Assembly: GCF_001425045.1 (NCBI RefSeq)
Contig: NZ_LMDJ01000036.1
Location: 264,978 to 328,977 of the forward strand
DNA: 64,000 nucleotides
Source: Massilia sp. Root351
GTDB lineage: Bacteria; Pseudomonadota; Gammaproteobacteria; Burkholderiales; Burkholderiaceae_D
Direction: 5' to 3'
Below are positions 7,055-15,417 of this stretch, piece by piece. Every line of letters begins with the position of its first letter. Position 1 is the stretch's first letter. The notes beneath the pieces were generated by a model. The model was not told where the DNA came from and made no database searches. It saw only the letters and a list, made by a program, of their open reading frames with translations. The translations under genes were made by a program, and so were the position numbers.

Positions 7055-9271
7055 ATGCGCTTTATCCTCTCCTTCCTGGCACTGGCGGCGGCCATGCCCG
7101 CCTACGCTGAACGTTTGACGCTGGACCGCATCTATGGCGACCAGGCCCTGGCCGGCGCCGGCGTGCGCAGCCTCAAGGTGTCGCCCGACGGCGCCCGCGT
7201 GACCTTCCTGCGCGGCCGCGACGACAACCAGTACCAGCTGGACCTGTGGGAATTCAACATGAAGGACAAGACCCAGCACCGCCTGGTGGACTCGAAGACC
7301 CTGGTGCCGGAAGAGAACCTGTCGGACGCGGAAAAAGCCAAGCGCGAGCGCGAGCGCACCGCCAGCCTGAAAGGCATCCTGAGCTACAGCTGGTCGCCGG
7401 ACGGCAAGCAGCTGCTGGTGCCGATCGCCGGCAACCTGTACCTGATCGACACCGCCAAGCCGGACGCGGCGCGCCTGGTGGCGTCCGGCGCCGTGCTGGA
7501 CCCGAAGATTTCGCCGCAGGGCCGCTACGTGTCCTTCGTGCGCAGCCAGAACCTGTTCGTGATCGAGCTGTCCACCGGCAAGGAGCGCCAGCTGACCACC
7601 GACGGCGGCGGCCTGATCCACAACGGCGAAGCCGAGTTCATCGCCCAGGAAGAAATGGGCCAGCGCACCGGCTACTACTGGGCGCCGGACGACAGCGCCA
7701 TCGCCTACAAGCGCTACGACGACAGCCCGGTGCCGGTGGCGCGCCGCTTTGAGATCTACGCCGACCGCACCGACGTGGTCGAGCAGCGCTACCCGGCAGC
7801 GGGCGACCCCAACGTGACGGTGCAGCTGAAGATCGTCTCGCCGGTGAGCGGCGAGACGCGCGACGTCGACCTGGGCAGCAACCCGGACATCTACCTGGTG
7901 CGCGCCGACTGGAGCGCCAACAGCAAGGCCCTGCTGTTCCAGCGCCAGAGCCGCGACCAGAAGACCCTGGAACTGATCTCGGTGGACGCCGCCTCGCTCA
8001 AGCAGCGCGTGCTGATCACGGAAAAAGCCGACACCTGGACCACCATCCACGACGACCTGCGCTTCCTGAAAAACCGCGACGCCTTCATCTGGTCGTCCGA
8101 GCGCAGCGGCCGCAACCACCTGTACCTGTACAGCCTGGACGGCAAGCTGCTGCACGCCATCAGCAAGGGCGAATGGGGCATCGACAACGTGCTGGCGGTG
8201 GACGAGAAGGCCGGCAAGGTCTACGTCGCCTCCAACCGCGACGCGGTGGTCGACAAGCAGACCTATGTGCTGGCCCTGAACGGCAGCACGGCCGACAAGC
8301 CCAAGCGCATCACCCAGGGCGACGGCTGGCACGACGCCGCGTTCTCGCGCAACGGCGAAGTGTTCGTCGACACCTATTCCAACCCGAGCACGCCGCCGCA
8401 GGTCAGCATCCGCCGCCCGGACGGCAGCATGGTCGACTGGCTGGAACAGAACGAACTGAACGACAAGCACCCGTACGCCAAGTTCAAGGCCGACCACCTG
8501 CCGACCGAGTTCGGCACCCTGCCCGCGAAAGACGGCCAGACGCTGCACTACGCCATCATCAAGCCCTACAAGTTCGACGCCAGCAAGCGCTACCCGGTGT
8601 ACCTGTCCACCTACGGCGGCCCGCACGCGCAGCACGTGGCGCGCAAGTGGGGCAACTACTTCGACCAGTACATGGCGCAGCAAGGCTTCGTGGTGTTCCG
8701 CCTGGACAACCGCGGCTCTTCGCGCCGCGAGCGCGTGTTCACCGACGCCAACTACAAGCGCCTGGGCACGGTGGAAGTGGAAGACCAGCTGGCCGGCGTA
8801 GAATGGCTGAGCAAGCAAAGCTACGTGGACGCCAAGCGCATCGGCGTGTTCGGCTGGAGCTATGGCGGCTTCATGACCTTGCGCCTGCTGTCGCAAGCGT
8901 CCGACAAGATCGCCATGGGCGTGTCGGTGGCGCCGGTGACGGACTGGAAACTGTACGACACCCACTACACCGAGCAGTTCATGAGCACGCCGAAGGACAA
9001 CCCCGAAGGCTACAAGCAGAGCAGCATCTACGCCCACGTGGACGGCCTGAAATCGCCGCTGCTGCTGGTGCACGGCATGGCCGACGACAACGTGCTGTTC
9101 ACCAACACCACGCGCATGATAGACGCGCTGGTCAAGCGCAATGTGCACTTCGAGCTGATGACCTACCCGGGCGCCAAGCACGGCATCTCCGGCACCACCA
9201 GCCAGCGCCACGTGTACGGCAACATCGAAGCCTTCTTCAAGAAGAACCTCAAGCCCGAAACGATTCAGTAA
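7055..9271 (+). CDS. S9 family peptidase, dipeptidyl peptidase IV type
   Basis: 738 residues from the ATG at 7055, which begins the signal peptide MRFILSFLALAAAMPAYA; a start 30 codons earlier would bury the signal. After the signal comes a beta-propeller domain (about 30-480) with the Glu-containing GEAEFIAQEEMGQRTGYYWAPD region that holds the substrate N-terminus in DPP IV enzymes. Then comes an alpha/beta hydrolase with Ser602 in GWSYGG, Asp677/678 in MADDNVLF and His709 in GAKHGI. It should release Xaa-Pro or related dipeptides in the periplasm. It stands alone between the MATE gene and a palindromic repeat followed by a terminator. Confidence 0.93.
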   Translation: MRFILSFLALAAAMPAYAERLTLDRIYGDQALAGAGVRSLKVSPDGARVTFLRGRDDNQYQLDLWEFNMKDKTQHRLVDSKTLVPEENLSDAEKAKRERERTASLKGILSYSWSPDGKQLLVPIAGNLYLIDTAKPDAARLVASGAVLDPKISPQGRYVSFVRSQNLFVIELSTGKERQLTTDGGGLIHNGEAEFIAQEEMGQRTGYYWAPDDSAIAYKRYDDSPVPVARRFEIYADRTDVVEQRYPAAGDPNVTVQLKIVSPVSGETRDVDLGSNPDIYLVRADWSANSKALLFQRQSRDQKTLELISVDAASLKQRVLITEKADTWTTIHDDLRFLKNRDAFIWSSERSGRNHLYLYSLDGKLLHAISKGEWGIDNVLAVDEKAGKVYVASNRDAVVDKQTYVLALNGSTADKPKRITQGDGWHDAAFSRNGEVFVDTYSNPSTPPQVSIRRPDGSMVDWLEQNELNDKHPYAKFKADHLPTEFGTLPAKDGQTLHYAIIKPYKFDASKRYPVYLSTYGGPHAQHVARKWGNYFDQYMAQQGFVVFRLDNRGSSRRERVFTDANYKRLGTVEVEDQLAGVEWLSKQSYVDAKRIGVFGWSYGGFMTLRLLSQASDKIAMGVSVAPVTDWKLYDTHYTEQFMSTPKDNPEGYKQSSIYAHVDGLKSPLLLVHGMADDNVLFTNTTRMIDALVKRNVHFELMTYPGAKHGISGTTSQRHVYGNIEAFFKKNLKPETIQ

Positions 9272-9279
9272 AGTAAAAA

Positions 9280-9323
9280 GGGGTCAGGGTTAATTATCCG
9301 TACGGATAATTAACCCTGACCCC
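9280..9323. repeat. 44-bp perfect palindrome of the GGGGTCAG repeat family
   Basis: The two 22-bp arms (9280-9301 and 9302-9323) match without a mismatch or loop. The outer 17 bases GGGGTCAGGGTTAATTA recur at 40601-40617 with the complementary arm, while the core differs. It begins 9 bp after the stop of the S9 peptidase gene. This is a dispersed REP-like element; a role as mRNA 3' stabiliser is possible. Confidence 0.85.
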
Positions 9324-9337
9324 ATATTGCTGCCTGG

Positions 9338-9360
9338 AAGCCCGCGTGATGCGGGCTTTT
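9338..9360 (+). terminator. Rho-independent terminator after the S9 peptidase gene
   Basis: AAGCCCGC, loop GTGAT and GCGGGCTTTT form a stem of about 8 bp followed by T residues on the plus strand. It ends the plus-strand transcript and separates it from the convergent csbD-like gene. Confidence 0.75.
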
Positions 9361-9365
9361 CCGTT

Positions 9366-9557
9366 TTAGCGGTTGCCGCGGTCGATGGCGTCCTTGACCG
9401 CTTCCTTGGCGTCGCCTACGCCTTTCTGCAGCTTGCCTTCGGATTGCTTGGCCAGGCCCTTGGCCTGCTGTTCGGAGCTGCCTACCAGTTCGCCCACTTC
9501 CTGCTGAACTTTACCGGCGATGTCTTTCGCTTTGCCTTTGACTTGGTCCTTGTTCAT
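9366..9557 (-). CDS. CsbD-family stress-response protein
   Basis: A 63-residue hydrophilic protein, MNKDQVKGKAKDIAGKVQQEVGEL, matching the CsbD family seen as general stress proteins in many bacteria. It is rich in Lys, Gln, Gly and Ala and has no membrane segment. The function of the family is not known; expression usually rises under stress or in stationary phase. It is a single-gene unit convergent with the S9 peptidase gene. GGAGAGCATC stands directly before the ATG as a ribosome site. Confidence 0.9.
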   Translation of the reverse strand: MNKDQVKGKAKDIAGKVQQEVGELVGSSEQQAKGLAKQSEGKLQKGVGDAKEAVKDAIDRGNR

Positions 9558-9653
9558 GATGCTCTCCTTGGTTGGTTAGGCTCACACGCAGATGCGGTGT
9601 GCTGGAGTGCATCGTAGCCCCCGGTCCCCCATGCTTCTGTACGCTCGCGCACA

Positions 9654-10304
9654 CTAAGCGGACATTGGCTTGCGCCACAAGCTGGCCAGCCAGGGCTGCT
9701 GTTCACGCGGCAGGCCGGGCGGACGGTAGTAGTGGCCCAGCGCCTCGAAGCCGGCGGCGGTCAGGTACCGTTCCCAGGTTTCATAATCGTAGTAGCTGCC
9801 GTAGCGCGGGCCGTTCCAGCCTTCGCGGTTGTCGCCGCGCGGGTTGGAACTGAACAGTACGCCATCCGGCTTGAGCGCGGCGTGCAGGCGCAGCAGCACG
9901 TCCGGCAAGGCGGCGCTGGGGACGTGGAACAAGGAGGCATTGGCAAAGATGCCGTCGAACTCGCCGGGCGGCAAGTCGAGCTGCACGAAGTCCTGCTGCC
10001 ACACTTCGCAGCCGCTCCAGGCGCGCGCCATGCGCACGAACTCGGCCGAGCCATCGACCCCGACTGCACTGTGGCCCAGCCCGCTAAAGGTCTTGAGGTC
10101 GCGCCCCGGGCCGCAGCCCAGGTCGAGGATGCGGTATGGGGCGCTGGACCGGATGGCGCCCAGCAGCGCAGACACATTCTGGCTGACGTCGTGGTCGCGC
10201 GTGCCTTCGAAAAACTGCTGCGCACTGTGCTCGTAGTGCTGCAGCGTGGCCTGCGTGATCTGCGTGATCTGCTTGAGTTGCTTGATGTCGTTATCCGGTT
10301 CCAT
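9654..10304 (-). CDS. Class I SAM-dependent methyltransferase
   Basis: 216 residues with the nucleotide-binding motif ILDLGCGPGRDLKTF (about 56-70), an acidic second motif AVGVDGSAEFV and the post-motif region FDGIFANASLFHVP. This is the Rossmann-like methyltransferase core of the UbiE / Methyltransf_11 type. It starts 9 bp after the M13 peptidase stop and is probably cotranscribed with it. The substrate is unknown, and nothing in the neighbourhood points to quinone or tRNA modification. Confidence 0.85.
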   Translation of the reverse strand: MEPDNDIKQLKQITQITQATLQHYEHSAQQFFEGTRDHDVSQNVSALLGAIRSSAPYRILDLGCGPGRDLKTFSGLGHSAVGVDGSAEFVRMARAWSGCEVWQQDFVQLDLPPGEFDGIFANASLFHVPSAALPDVLLRLHAALKPDGVLFSSNPRGDNREGWNGPRYGSYYDYETWERYLTAAGFEALGHYYRPPGLPREQQPWLASLWRKPMSA

Positions 10305-10313
10305 GCCCCTACT

Positions 10314-12335
10314 TTACCAGACGCGCACGCGCTGCTGCGGCGCCAGGTACAGCTGCTGGTTGGGCTGGACGTTGAAGGCCTTGTACCACGCGTCCAGGTT
10401 GCGCACGGTGTAGGTGCGCCATTGGGCCGGGGCGTGGCCGTCCGTCATCACCTGGCGCCGCAGCGACGGTTCGCGCGTCACGGTGCGCCAGCCTTGCGCG
10501 TAGCCGAGGAAGAAGGCGCGGTCGTCGGCTTGCGGGTTGGCGATCTTGAACGCGTCGTAGGAAGCCGCCAGGCCGGCCAGGTCGGACAGGTTTTCGCTCA
10601 AGGTCAGCTGGCCGTTGATGGCCAGGTCCGCGAACGGTTTGTAGCCGCTGTACTGCGCCACCAGTGCGCCCGAGGCGGTCTTGAAGTGGGCCGCGTCGGC
10701 CGGGGTCCACCAGTCGCGCAGGCGGCCTTCGGAGTCGAACTGGGAGCCGGCGTCGTCGAAGCTGTGGCTGATTTCGTGACCGATGATGGCGCCGATGGCG
10801 CCGTAGTTTTGCGCGTCCGGCCCCTTCGGATCGAAGAACGGCGGCTGCAGGATGGCGGCCGGGAAGTTCAGCGCGTTCTGCATCGGCATGTTGACGGCGT
10901 TGACCAGTTGCGGCGGCATGCACCACTCCTTGCCATCCACCGGCTGGTTCAGCTTGGCCAGCTGCTGGACGTAGCGCAGGCGCGAGGCGCGCCCGGCGTT
11001 GCCGTAGGCGTCGTCGGCCTTGACCGCCAGCTGGGCGTAGGAGGTGAATTTGTCCGGATAGCCGACGCCGACGTACAGCGCGTCCAGCTTGGCGTGCGCT
11101 TCCTTGCGGGTGGCCGGCGCCATCCAGTCCAGCCGGTCGATGCGGCCGTGGAAGGCGTGCACGATGTTGGCCACCATTTGCTGCAGCTTGGCCTTGGCTT
11201 CGGGCGGGAAATATTTGGCGACGTACATCTTGCCGACGGCGTCCGGCATGCCATGGTTGACGGCGTCCAAGCCCCGCTTCCAGCGCGCGGCCATCTGCGG
11301 CGTGCCGCCCAGGGTGCGGCCGTAAAAGTCAAAATGCTGCTCGCTGAACGCTTGCGGCAGGTGCGCGGCATTGGTGTTGATGGTGTGGAAGGCGAGGAAG
11401 TCTTTCCACGCGTCCAGCGAACATTCCTTCAGCAGCGCGGCCACGCCCACCACGGCGCCCGGATGCCACAGCATGAACTGTTGCTGGCGGCCCAGGCCGG
11501 CAGTGTGGAAGAACAGCTTCCAGTCCATGCCCGGCGCCTTCTTCGCGAAGTCGGCGGCGCGCCAGGTATTGTTGGCCTTGAGCACGTCGGCCGAGTCTTC
11601 GCGGCTGGCGTGGGTCAGCGCCAGCTTGCGCTCCAGTTCGTATACGCGCGCGGCGCGGGTTTCCGGGTCGCTATAGCCGGCCAGCTTGAACATGGCGGCG
11701 ATGTGGGCCTGGTAGGCGGTGCGCAGCTTGTGCATGCGCTCGTTGTCTTCCAGGTAGTACACCCGGTCCGGCAGACCCAGCCCGCCCTGCAGCAGGTAGG
11801 GCATGTTGCGCTTGGGCTCGTTCAAACCCTGCGCCACCCACAGGCCCAGGATGTTCTCGGTGTGGAATTCGGTGTTGTTGAGCGGATCGACGTCGGCGCG
11901 CAGCGTGGCGGCCAGCGCGCGGGTCAGCTCGGTCTTGTCTTTGATGGCGGCGATCTTCTTGAGCGCCGGCTGCATGGGCGCCAGGCCCCTGGCCTCGATG
12001 GCGGCCTCGTCCATGAAAGCGCGATAGTAGTCGCTTACTTTCAGCGCTTCGGCGTCGGCCTGCTTGTCGCCCGGCACCGCTTCGACCAGCTTGATGATGC
12101 GCTGGTTGGTTTCCTCGGCCAGCTGGGCCATGGAACTCCAGCTGCCACGGTCGGCCGGGATCTGGGCGGACTTCAGCCAGTCCGCATTGGCGTAGGCAAA
12201 GAAATCGTCGCCAGGCTGCACCATGGCGGCGGCGGGGACGGCAGGCGTCTCCGCCGGGCCCGCGCAGGCAGGCGCGATGGCCTGCAGCGCGCCGGCCAAT
12301 GCGAAGCTGAGTACGGTCTTGATGGGTGCGTGCAT
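10314..12335 (-). CDS. M13-family zinc metallopeptidase (neprilysin/PepO-like), secreted
   Basis: 673 residues with an N-terminal signal peptide (MHAPIKTVLSFALAGALQAI...). The catalytic motif HEISH has His520, Glu521 and His524; the third zinc ligand is Glu581 in ENLSDLAG, the M13 signature. NAVNMPMQNALNFPAAIL matches the substrate-binding NAxY-type stretch, although Tyr is replaced here. Enzymes of this family cut peptides of less than about 40 residues on the amino side of hydrophobic residues. It lies upstream of the methyltransferase gene in one operon and is divergent from the HDOD gene, with 236 bp between the starts. Confidence 0.92.
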   Translation of the reverse strand: MHAPIKTVLSFALAGALQAIAPACAGPAETPAVPAAAMVQPGDDFFAYANADWLKSAQIPADRGSWSSMAQLAEETNQRIIKLVEAVPGDKQADAEALKVSDYYRAFMDEAAIEARGLAPMQPALKKIAAIKDKTELTRALAATLRADVDPLNNTEFHTENILGLWVAQGLNEPKRNMPYLLQGGLGLPDRVYYLEDNERMHKLRTAYQAHIAAMFKLAGYSDPETRAARVYELERKLALTHASREDSADVLKANNTWRAADFAKKAPGMDWKLFFHTAGLGRQQQFMLWHPGAVVGVAALLKECSLDAWKDFLAFHTINTNAAHLPQAFSEQHFDFYGRTLGGTPQMAARWKRGLDAVNHGMPDAVGKMYVAKYFPPEAKAKLQQMVANIVHAFHGRIDRLDWMAPATRKEAHAKLDALYVGVGYPDKFTSYAQLAVKADDAYGNAGRASRLRYVQQLAKLNQPVDGKEWCMPPQLVNAVNMPMQNALNFPAAILQPPFFDPKGPDAQNYGAIGAIIGHEISHSFDDAGSQFDSEGRLRDWWTPADAAHFKTASGALVAQYSGYKPFADLAINGQLTLSENLSDLAGLAASYDAFKIANPQADDRAFFLGYAQGWRTVTREPSLRRQVMTDGHAPAQWRTYTVRNLDAWYKAFNVQPNQQLYLAPQQRVRVW

Positions 12336-12571
12336 GTTCCTGTTTCCTGTTGTTGTGTTTTTGGTCGGCGTGGTACGCCAGCATCCACTCTAAGCAAGTG
12401 CCCGCCGGGATGCGAGCGTTGTGCGACAGGCTGCAGATTCCAGGGATGCGCTGCAGAATACAGGGAATGCTGTGCGTCAATGCTACGCCCGGCATAAAAA
12501 GGCCACAAAATTGGGGCGAATCGCTATATAGTTCACCTACAGCAACGCACATAAAACCAGGAGAGCCCCCT

Positions 12572-13399
12572 ATGAAACTTGAAGCCCTTTTCCAGAACCC
12601 GACTGCGTTGCCCACGGCTCCCAAGGTTGTTGAAGAACTGATCAGCAGCTTCGACAAGGCCAGCGTTTCGACCGAAGAAATCGCGAAAAAATTGTCCACC
12701 GACCCAGTGCTCAGCGCCAAGCTGCTGCGCCTGGCCAACTCGGCCTACTACCACGTCTCGCGCAGCATCGGCACCGTCGAGGACGCCGTGCTGATGCTGG
12801 GCTTCGTCACCGTGCGCACGCTGGTGATCAGCTCCGGCCTGGTGAGCGGTTTCAAGACCGTGCCCGGCCTGGACCTGAAACAATTCTGGCGCTACAGCCT
12901 GTACACCGCAGTGTCGGCCAAGTGGATTGCCAAAAAGACCAAAGAGAACACCGACCTGGCGTTCACCATCGGCATGATGCACGCCATCGGCCAACTGGTG
13001 ATGCACGCCGCCATGCCCGAGCAAGCCATGCAGCTGGACAAGGTTGCCGGTCCGCTGGACTCGCGCCGCCTGGATGCCGAGCAAGCGTCGCTGGCCTACA
13101 CCTTCGCCGACGTGGGCGCGGAACTGGCCAAGCGCTGGAAGTTCCCGGAAGCGTTCTCCGAGACCATCATGGCCTTCCCCGACCCGATGAACCACGAGCA
13201 CGGCACCCGCCTGGCCGGCATCATCCACCTGGCCGCCTGGCGCGCGCGCGTGGAAGAGAACAAGCTGACCGACGAGGAAATCGAAGCCTGCTATCCGACC
13301 GAGATCGCCGAGGAACTGGGCCTGGAGCCGAACGCGCTGATCGACGACATGCCGCCGCCTAGCGAACTGAGCGCTGGCCTGGAAGAACTGGTCAAATAA
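12572..13399 (+). CDS. HDOD-domain signalling protein
   Basis: 275 residues beginning MKLEALFQNPTALPTAPKVVEELI. The ATG at 12572 is used because CAGGAG lies 11 bases upstream; a start 82 codons earlier has no family match. The HDOD domain spans about 15-215 (STDPVLSAKLLRLANSAYY, GTVEDAVLMLGF, TIGMMHAIGQLVMHAA). HDOD proteins are degenerate HD-domain proteins used in chemotaxis, cyclic-di-GMP and motility control. There is no GGDEF, EAL or receiver domain attached, so it probably acts as a partner protein. The nearby FliT-like gene and chemotaxis genes support a motility role, by inference. Confidence 0.9.
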   Translation: MKLEALFQNPTALPTAPKVVEELISSFDKASVSTEEIAKKLSTDPVLSAKLLRLANSAYYHVSRSIGTVEDAVLMLGFVTVRTLVISSGLVSGFKTVPGLDLKQFWRYSLYTAVSAKWIAKKTKENTDLAFTIGMMHAIGQLVMHAAMPEQAMQLDKVAGPLDSRRLDAEQASLAYTFADVGAELAKRWKFPEAFSETIMAFPDPMNHEHGTRLAGIIHLAAWRARVEENKLTDEEIEACYPTEIAEELGLEPNALIDDMPPPSELSAGLEELVK

Positions 13400-13419
13400 A
13401 GCCCTGCCTGCCAGCCGCC

Positions 13420-13461
13420 GGCCGGCGCCGCCCTTCGGGGCCGCGCCGGCCTTGTTTTTTT
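13420..13461 (+). terminator. Strong rho-independent terminator after the HDOD gene
   Basis: GGCCGGCGCCGCCC (13420-13433), loop TTCG and GGGCCGCGCCGGCC (13438-13451) form a 14-bp stem with one mismatch, closed by a stable UUCG tetraloop and followed by TTGTTTTTTT. Confidence 0.9.
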
Positions 13462-13502
13462 GCCTATCCCAAAACTATTTTCAAATTATTTTTCAAAAAC
13501 CC

Positions 13503-13529
13503 TAAAGTTCCCGAAACGCATGACGTTAA
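13503..13529 (+). promoter_or_regulatory. Sigma28 (FliA)-type promoter for the FliT-like gene
   Basis: TAAAGTTC at 13503-13510, an 11-bp spacer and GACGTTAA at 13522-13529 match the flagellar consensus TAAAGTTT-N11-GCCGATAA at 7/8 and 6/8 positions. The predicted start lies about 35 bp before the ATG at 13572. It agrees with the flagellar call for the gene. Confidence 0.65.
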
Positions 13530-13571
13530 TCCAGACAAGCAGTAATCCATTTTTACTTTTCAGGATGCGCC

Positions 13572-13853
13572 ATGACCTCCAACGAAGTCCTCTCGATGTA
13601 CGAAAATGTTGCCAGCCTGACCAATAACATGGCCATGGCAGCACGCGCGAGCGACTGGGAGAGCCTGGGCCGCCTGGAAAAGCAGACTGCGATGGCAACC
13701 GCCACGGTTGCTGCCGGCGCCACCGTCGCCCCGCTGGACGGCGCAGCGCGCCAGCGCAAGATTGACCTGCTGAAGCAAATCCTGGCCAACGACCGCGCCA
13801 TCCGCGACGTGACCGAACCCTGGCTGAACCGCACGCCCGGCATGGCCCAGTAG
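13572..13853 (+). CDS. fliT: FliT-like flagellar export chaperone
   Basis: A 93-residue, mostly helical protein, MTSNEVLSMYENVASLTNNM, resembling betaproteobacterial FliT proteins in length, in the YENVASLTNNMAMAARASDWESLGRLEKQ segment and in the helical C-terminus ending near RDVTEPWL. FliT binds the filament cap protein FliD and can inhibit FlhDC. Sequence conservation in this family is low, so the call leans on the sigma28-type promoter directly upstream. It is not next to fliD or fliS here. A perfect 13-bp tandem duplication (13840-13865) covers its stop codon without changing the product. Confidence 0.6.
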   Translation: MTSNEVLSMYENVASLTNNMAMAARASDWESLGRLEKQTAMATATVAAGATVAPLDGAARQRKIDLLKQILANDRAIRDVTEPWLNRTPGMAQ

Positions 13854-13884
13854 CATGGCCCAGTAAGCCGTCCACGCCCCAACG

Positions 13885-13914
13885 AAAAAAAAGCGCCTCA
13901 CGGCGCTTTTTTTT
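13885..13914. terminator. Bidirectional rho-independent terminator
   Basis: AAAAAGCGCC, loop TCAC and GGCGCTTTTTTTT form a stem with A-run on one side and T-run on the other, so it can end transcription of the FliT-like gene and of anything read from the right. It sits just before the convergent aminotransferase gene. Confidence 0.85.
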
Positions 13915-13922
13915 GCCTGAGA

Positions 13923-13949
13923 GGAAAATGGAGCCTGACCCCATTTTCC
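13923..13949. repeat. Short inverted repeat carrying a CTGACCCC remnant
   Basis: GGAAAATGG (13923-13931) and CCATTTTCC (13941-13949) are perfect 9-bp arms around AGCCTGACC. The CTGACCCCATTTT end matches the right end of the 40.6-kb element, so this looks like a decayed member of the same repeat family. Confidence 0.55.
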
Positions 13950-13961
13950 CTTCTGACAATA

Positions 13962-15191
13962 TTACCGGCTGATTGCTACGCGCAGGGACAAGGCGATGCC
14001 CTTGGCGGCCTGGCGGATTTCGTCCAGCGAGGGGAAGCTGGGGGCGATGCGGATGTGGCTGTCGTCCGGATCGTTGCCGTAGGGGTAGGCGGCGCCTGCC
14101 GGGGTCAGCGTGATGCCGGCTTCTTTCGCCAGCGCGATGGTGCGCTTGGCGGCGCCCGGCGGGGTCACCAGGTCAATGAAGTAGCCGCCTTTCGGACGGG
14201 TCCAGCTCACACCTTCCACTTGCCCCAGGTATTCCTCGAATTGCGCCAGCACGATGTCGAACTTGGGCTTGAGCAGCGCGCGGTGCTGTTCCATCAGCGC
14301 TTCCACGGTGGCCTTGTCCTTCAGGAAGCGCACGTGGCGCAGCTGGTTGACTTTGTCCGGGCCAATGCTGCGGATGCCGGCGTGCTTGCTCCACCAGGCG
14401 ATGTTGGCCGGCGAAGCGGCCAGCGCGGCTACGCCGGAGCCGGCCCAGCTGACCTTGGAGCTGGAGGCAAACACGATGGCGCGGTCCGGCTGGCCGGCCT
14501 TGGCGCACTCGTCCAGGATATTGGCCATGCCGATCTTCTCGTCGCCCAGGTGGTGGAAGCGGTAGGCGTCGTCCCACATCAGGCGGAAGTCGGGGGCGGC
14601 GGTTTTCATGGCGGCCAGGCGGCGCACGGTTTCGTCCGAGTAGACCACGCCGCCCGGGTTGCTGTACTTGGGCACGCACCACATGCCCTTGATGCTGGCG
14701 TCGGACGCGACCAGGCGTTCGACCAGGTCCATGTCCAGGCCGTCGTCGGTCATCGGGATGTTGATCATCTTGATGCCGCGCTGCTCGCAAATGGCGAAGT
14801 GGCGGTCGTAGCCCGGCACCGGGCACAGGAAGCTGACCGGCTGGCCGGACGAGATCCATGGCGCATGGCCGGGCACGCCCAGCAGCAGGCTGTAGACGAC
14901 GACGTCGTGCATCAGCGACAGGCTGGCGCTGCTGTCGACCACCACTTGCGCAGCCGGCACGTCCAGCAGTTCGGCGAACAGGGCGCGCGCTTCCGGCAGG
15001 CCCACGCCCCCGCCGTAGTTGCGGGTGTCGGTGCCGTCGCCGGCGGCGTAGCCGTCCAGCGCGGCCATCAGCTGGTTGGACAGGTCCAGTTGCTCGGGCG
15101 CGGGCTTGCCGCGCGACATGTCAAGTTTCAGGCCGAGTTGCTTGAATGCGTCGTATTGCGACGCGATGGTGGCGGAAGTTGCGGTGCTCAT
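13962..15191 (-). CDS. PLP-dependent aminotransferase, aspartate aminotransferase type Ic
   Basis: 409 residues of fold-type I PLP enzyme. The Schiff-base Lys is K246 in SSSKVSWAGSG, and MWDDAYRFHHL provides the Asp that holds the pyridine nitrogen; NPGGVVYSDE is the conserved NP motif. The opening LGLKLDMSRGKPAPEQLDLSN is typical of the subgroup that was long annotated as MocR-like or alanine-glyoxylate aminotransferase and later shown in Corynebacterium to include aspartate aminotransferases. It should pass the amino group between aspartate and 2-oxoglutarate or similar pairs. It is transcribed alone, convergent with the FliT-like gene. Confidence 0.85.
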   Translation of the reverse strand: MSTATSATIASQYDAFKQLGLKLDMSRGKPAPEQLDLSNQLMAALDGYAAGDGTDTRNYGGGVGLPEARALFAELLDVPAAQVVVDSSASLSLMHDVVVYSLLLGVPGHAPWISSGQPVSFLCPVPGYDRHFAICEQRGIKMINIPMTDDGLDMDLVERLVASDASIKGMWCVPKYSNPGGVVYSDETVRRLAAMKTAAPDFRLMWDDAYRFHHLGDEKIGMANILDECAKAGQPDRAIVFASSSKVSWAGSGVAALAASPANIAWWSKHAGIRSIGPDKVNQLRHVRFLKDKATVEALMEQHRALLKPKFDIVLAQFEEYLGQVEGVSWTRPKGGYFIDLVTPPGAAKRTIALAKEAGITLTPAGAAYPYGNDPDDSHIRIAPSFPSLDEIRQAAKGIALSLRVAISR

Positions 15192-15417
15192 GATGCCTTT
15201 CCTATGGATTGAAAGCGGGTGCGCAGTGCGCGGGCACCACCCAGCGCCTGTCGCCAGGCGGGAGCGCTGGCTATGCTGACAAGAAAGGAACGGAAAGAAT
15301 GCTGAAGAGCGGCGGCCGGGTCAGTCGCCGGGATAGTCATGCTTGCGCATGCCGGGATGGCAACCCGGCGAGTATAGCGCGTTTTGCGCACCGCCGCCGG
15401 CACCGCTCGCATGGTGC

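Noticed and set aside
5510..9211. 1233-codon open frame on the minus strand under the MATE and S9 peptidase genes
   Set aside because: Its translation is His/Gln/Val/Arg-rich with no domain and spans two well-supported plus-strand genes. High GC removes stop codons in this frame.
9732..12497. 921-codon open frame opposite the methyltransferase and M13 genes
   Set aside because: No domain; the opposite strand has HEISH and SAM motifs in the right order.
12503..12535. Sigma28-type promoter before the HDOD gene
   Set aside because: TAAAAAGG is present near 12495 but the downstream box does not match GCCGATAA well enough.
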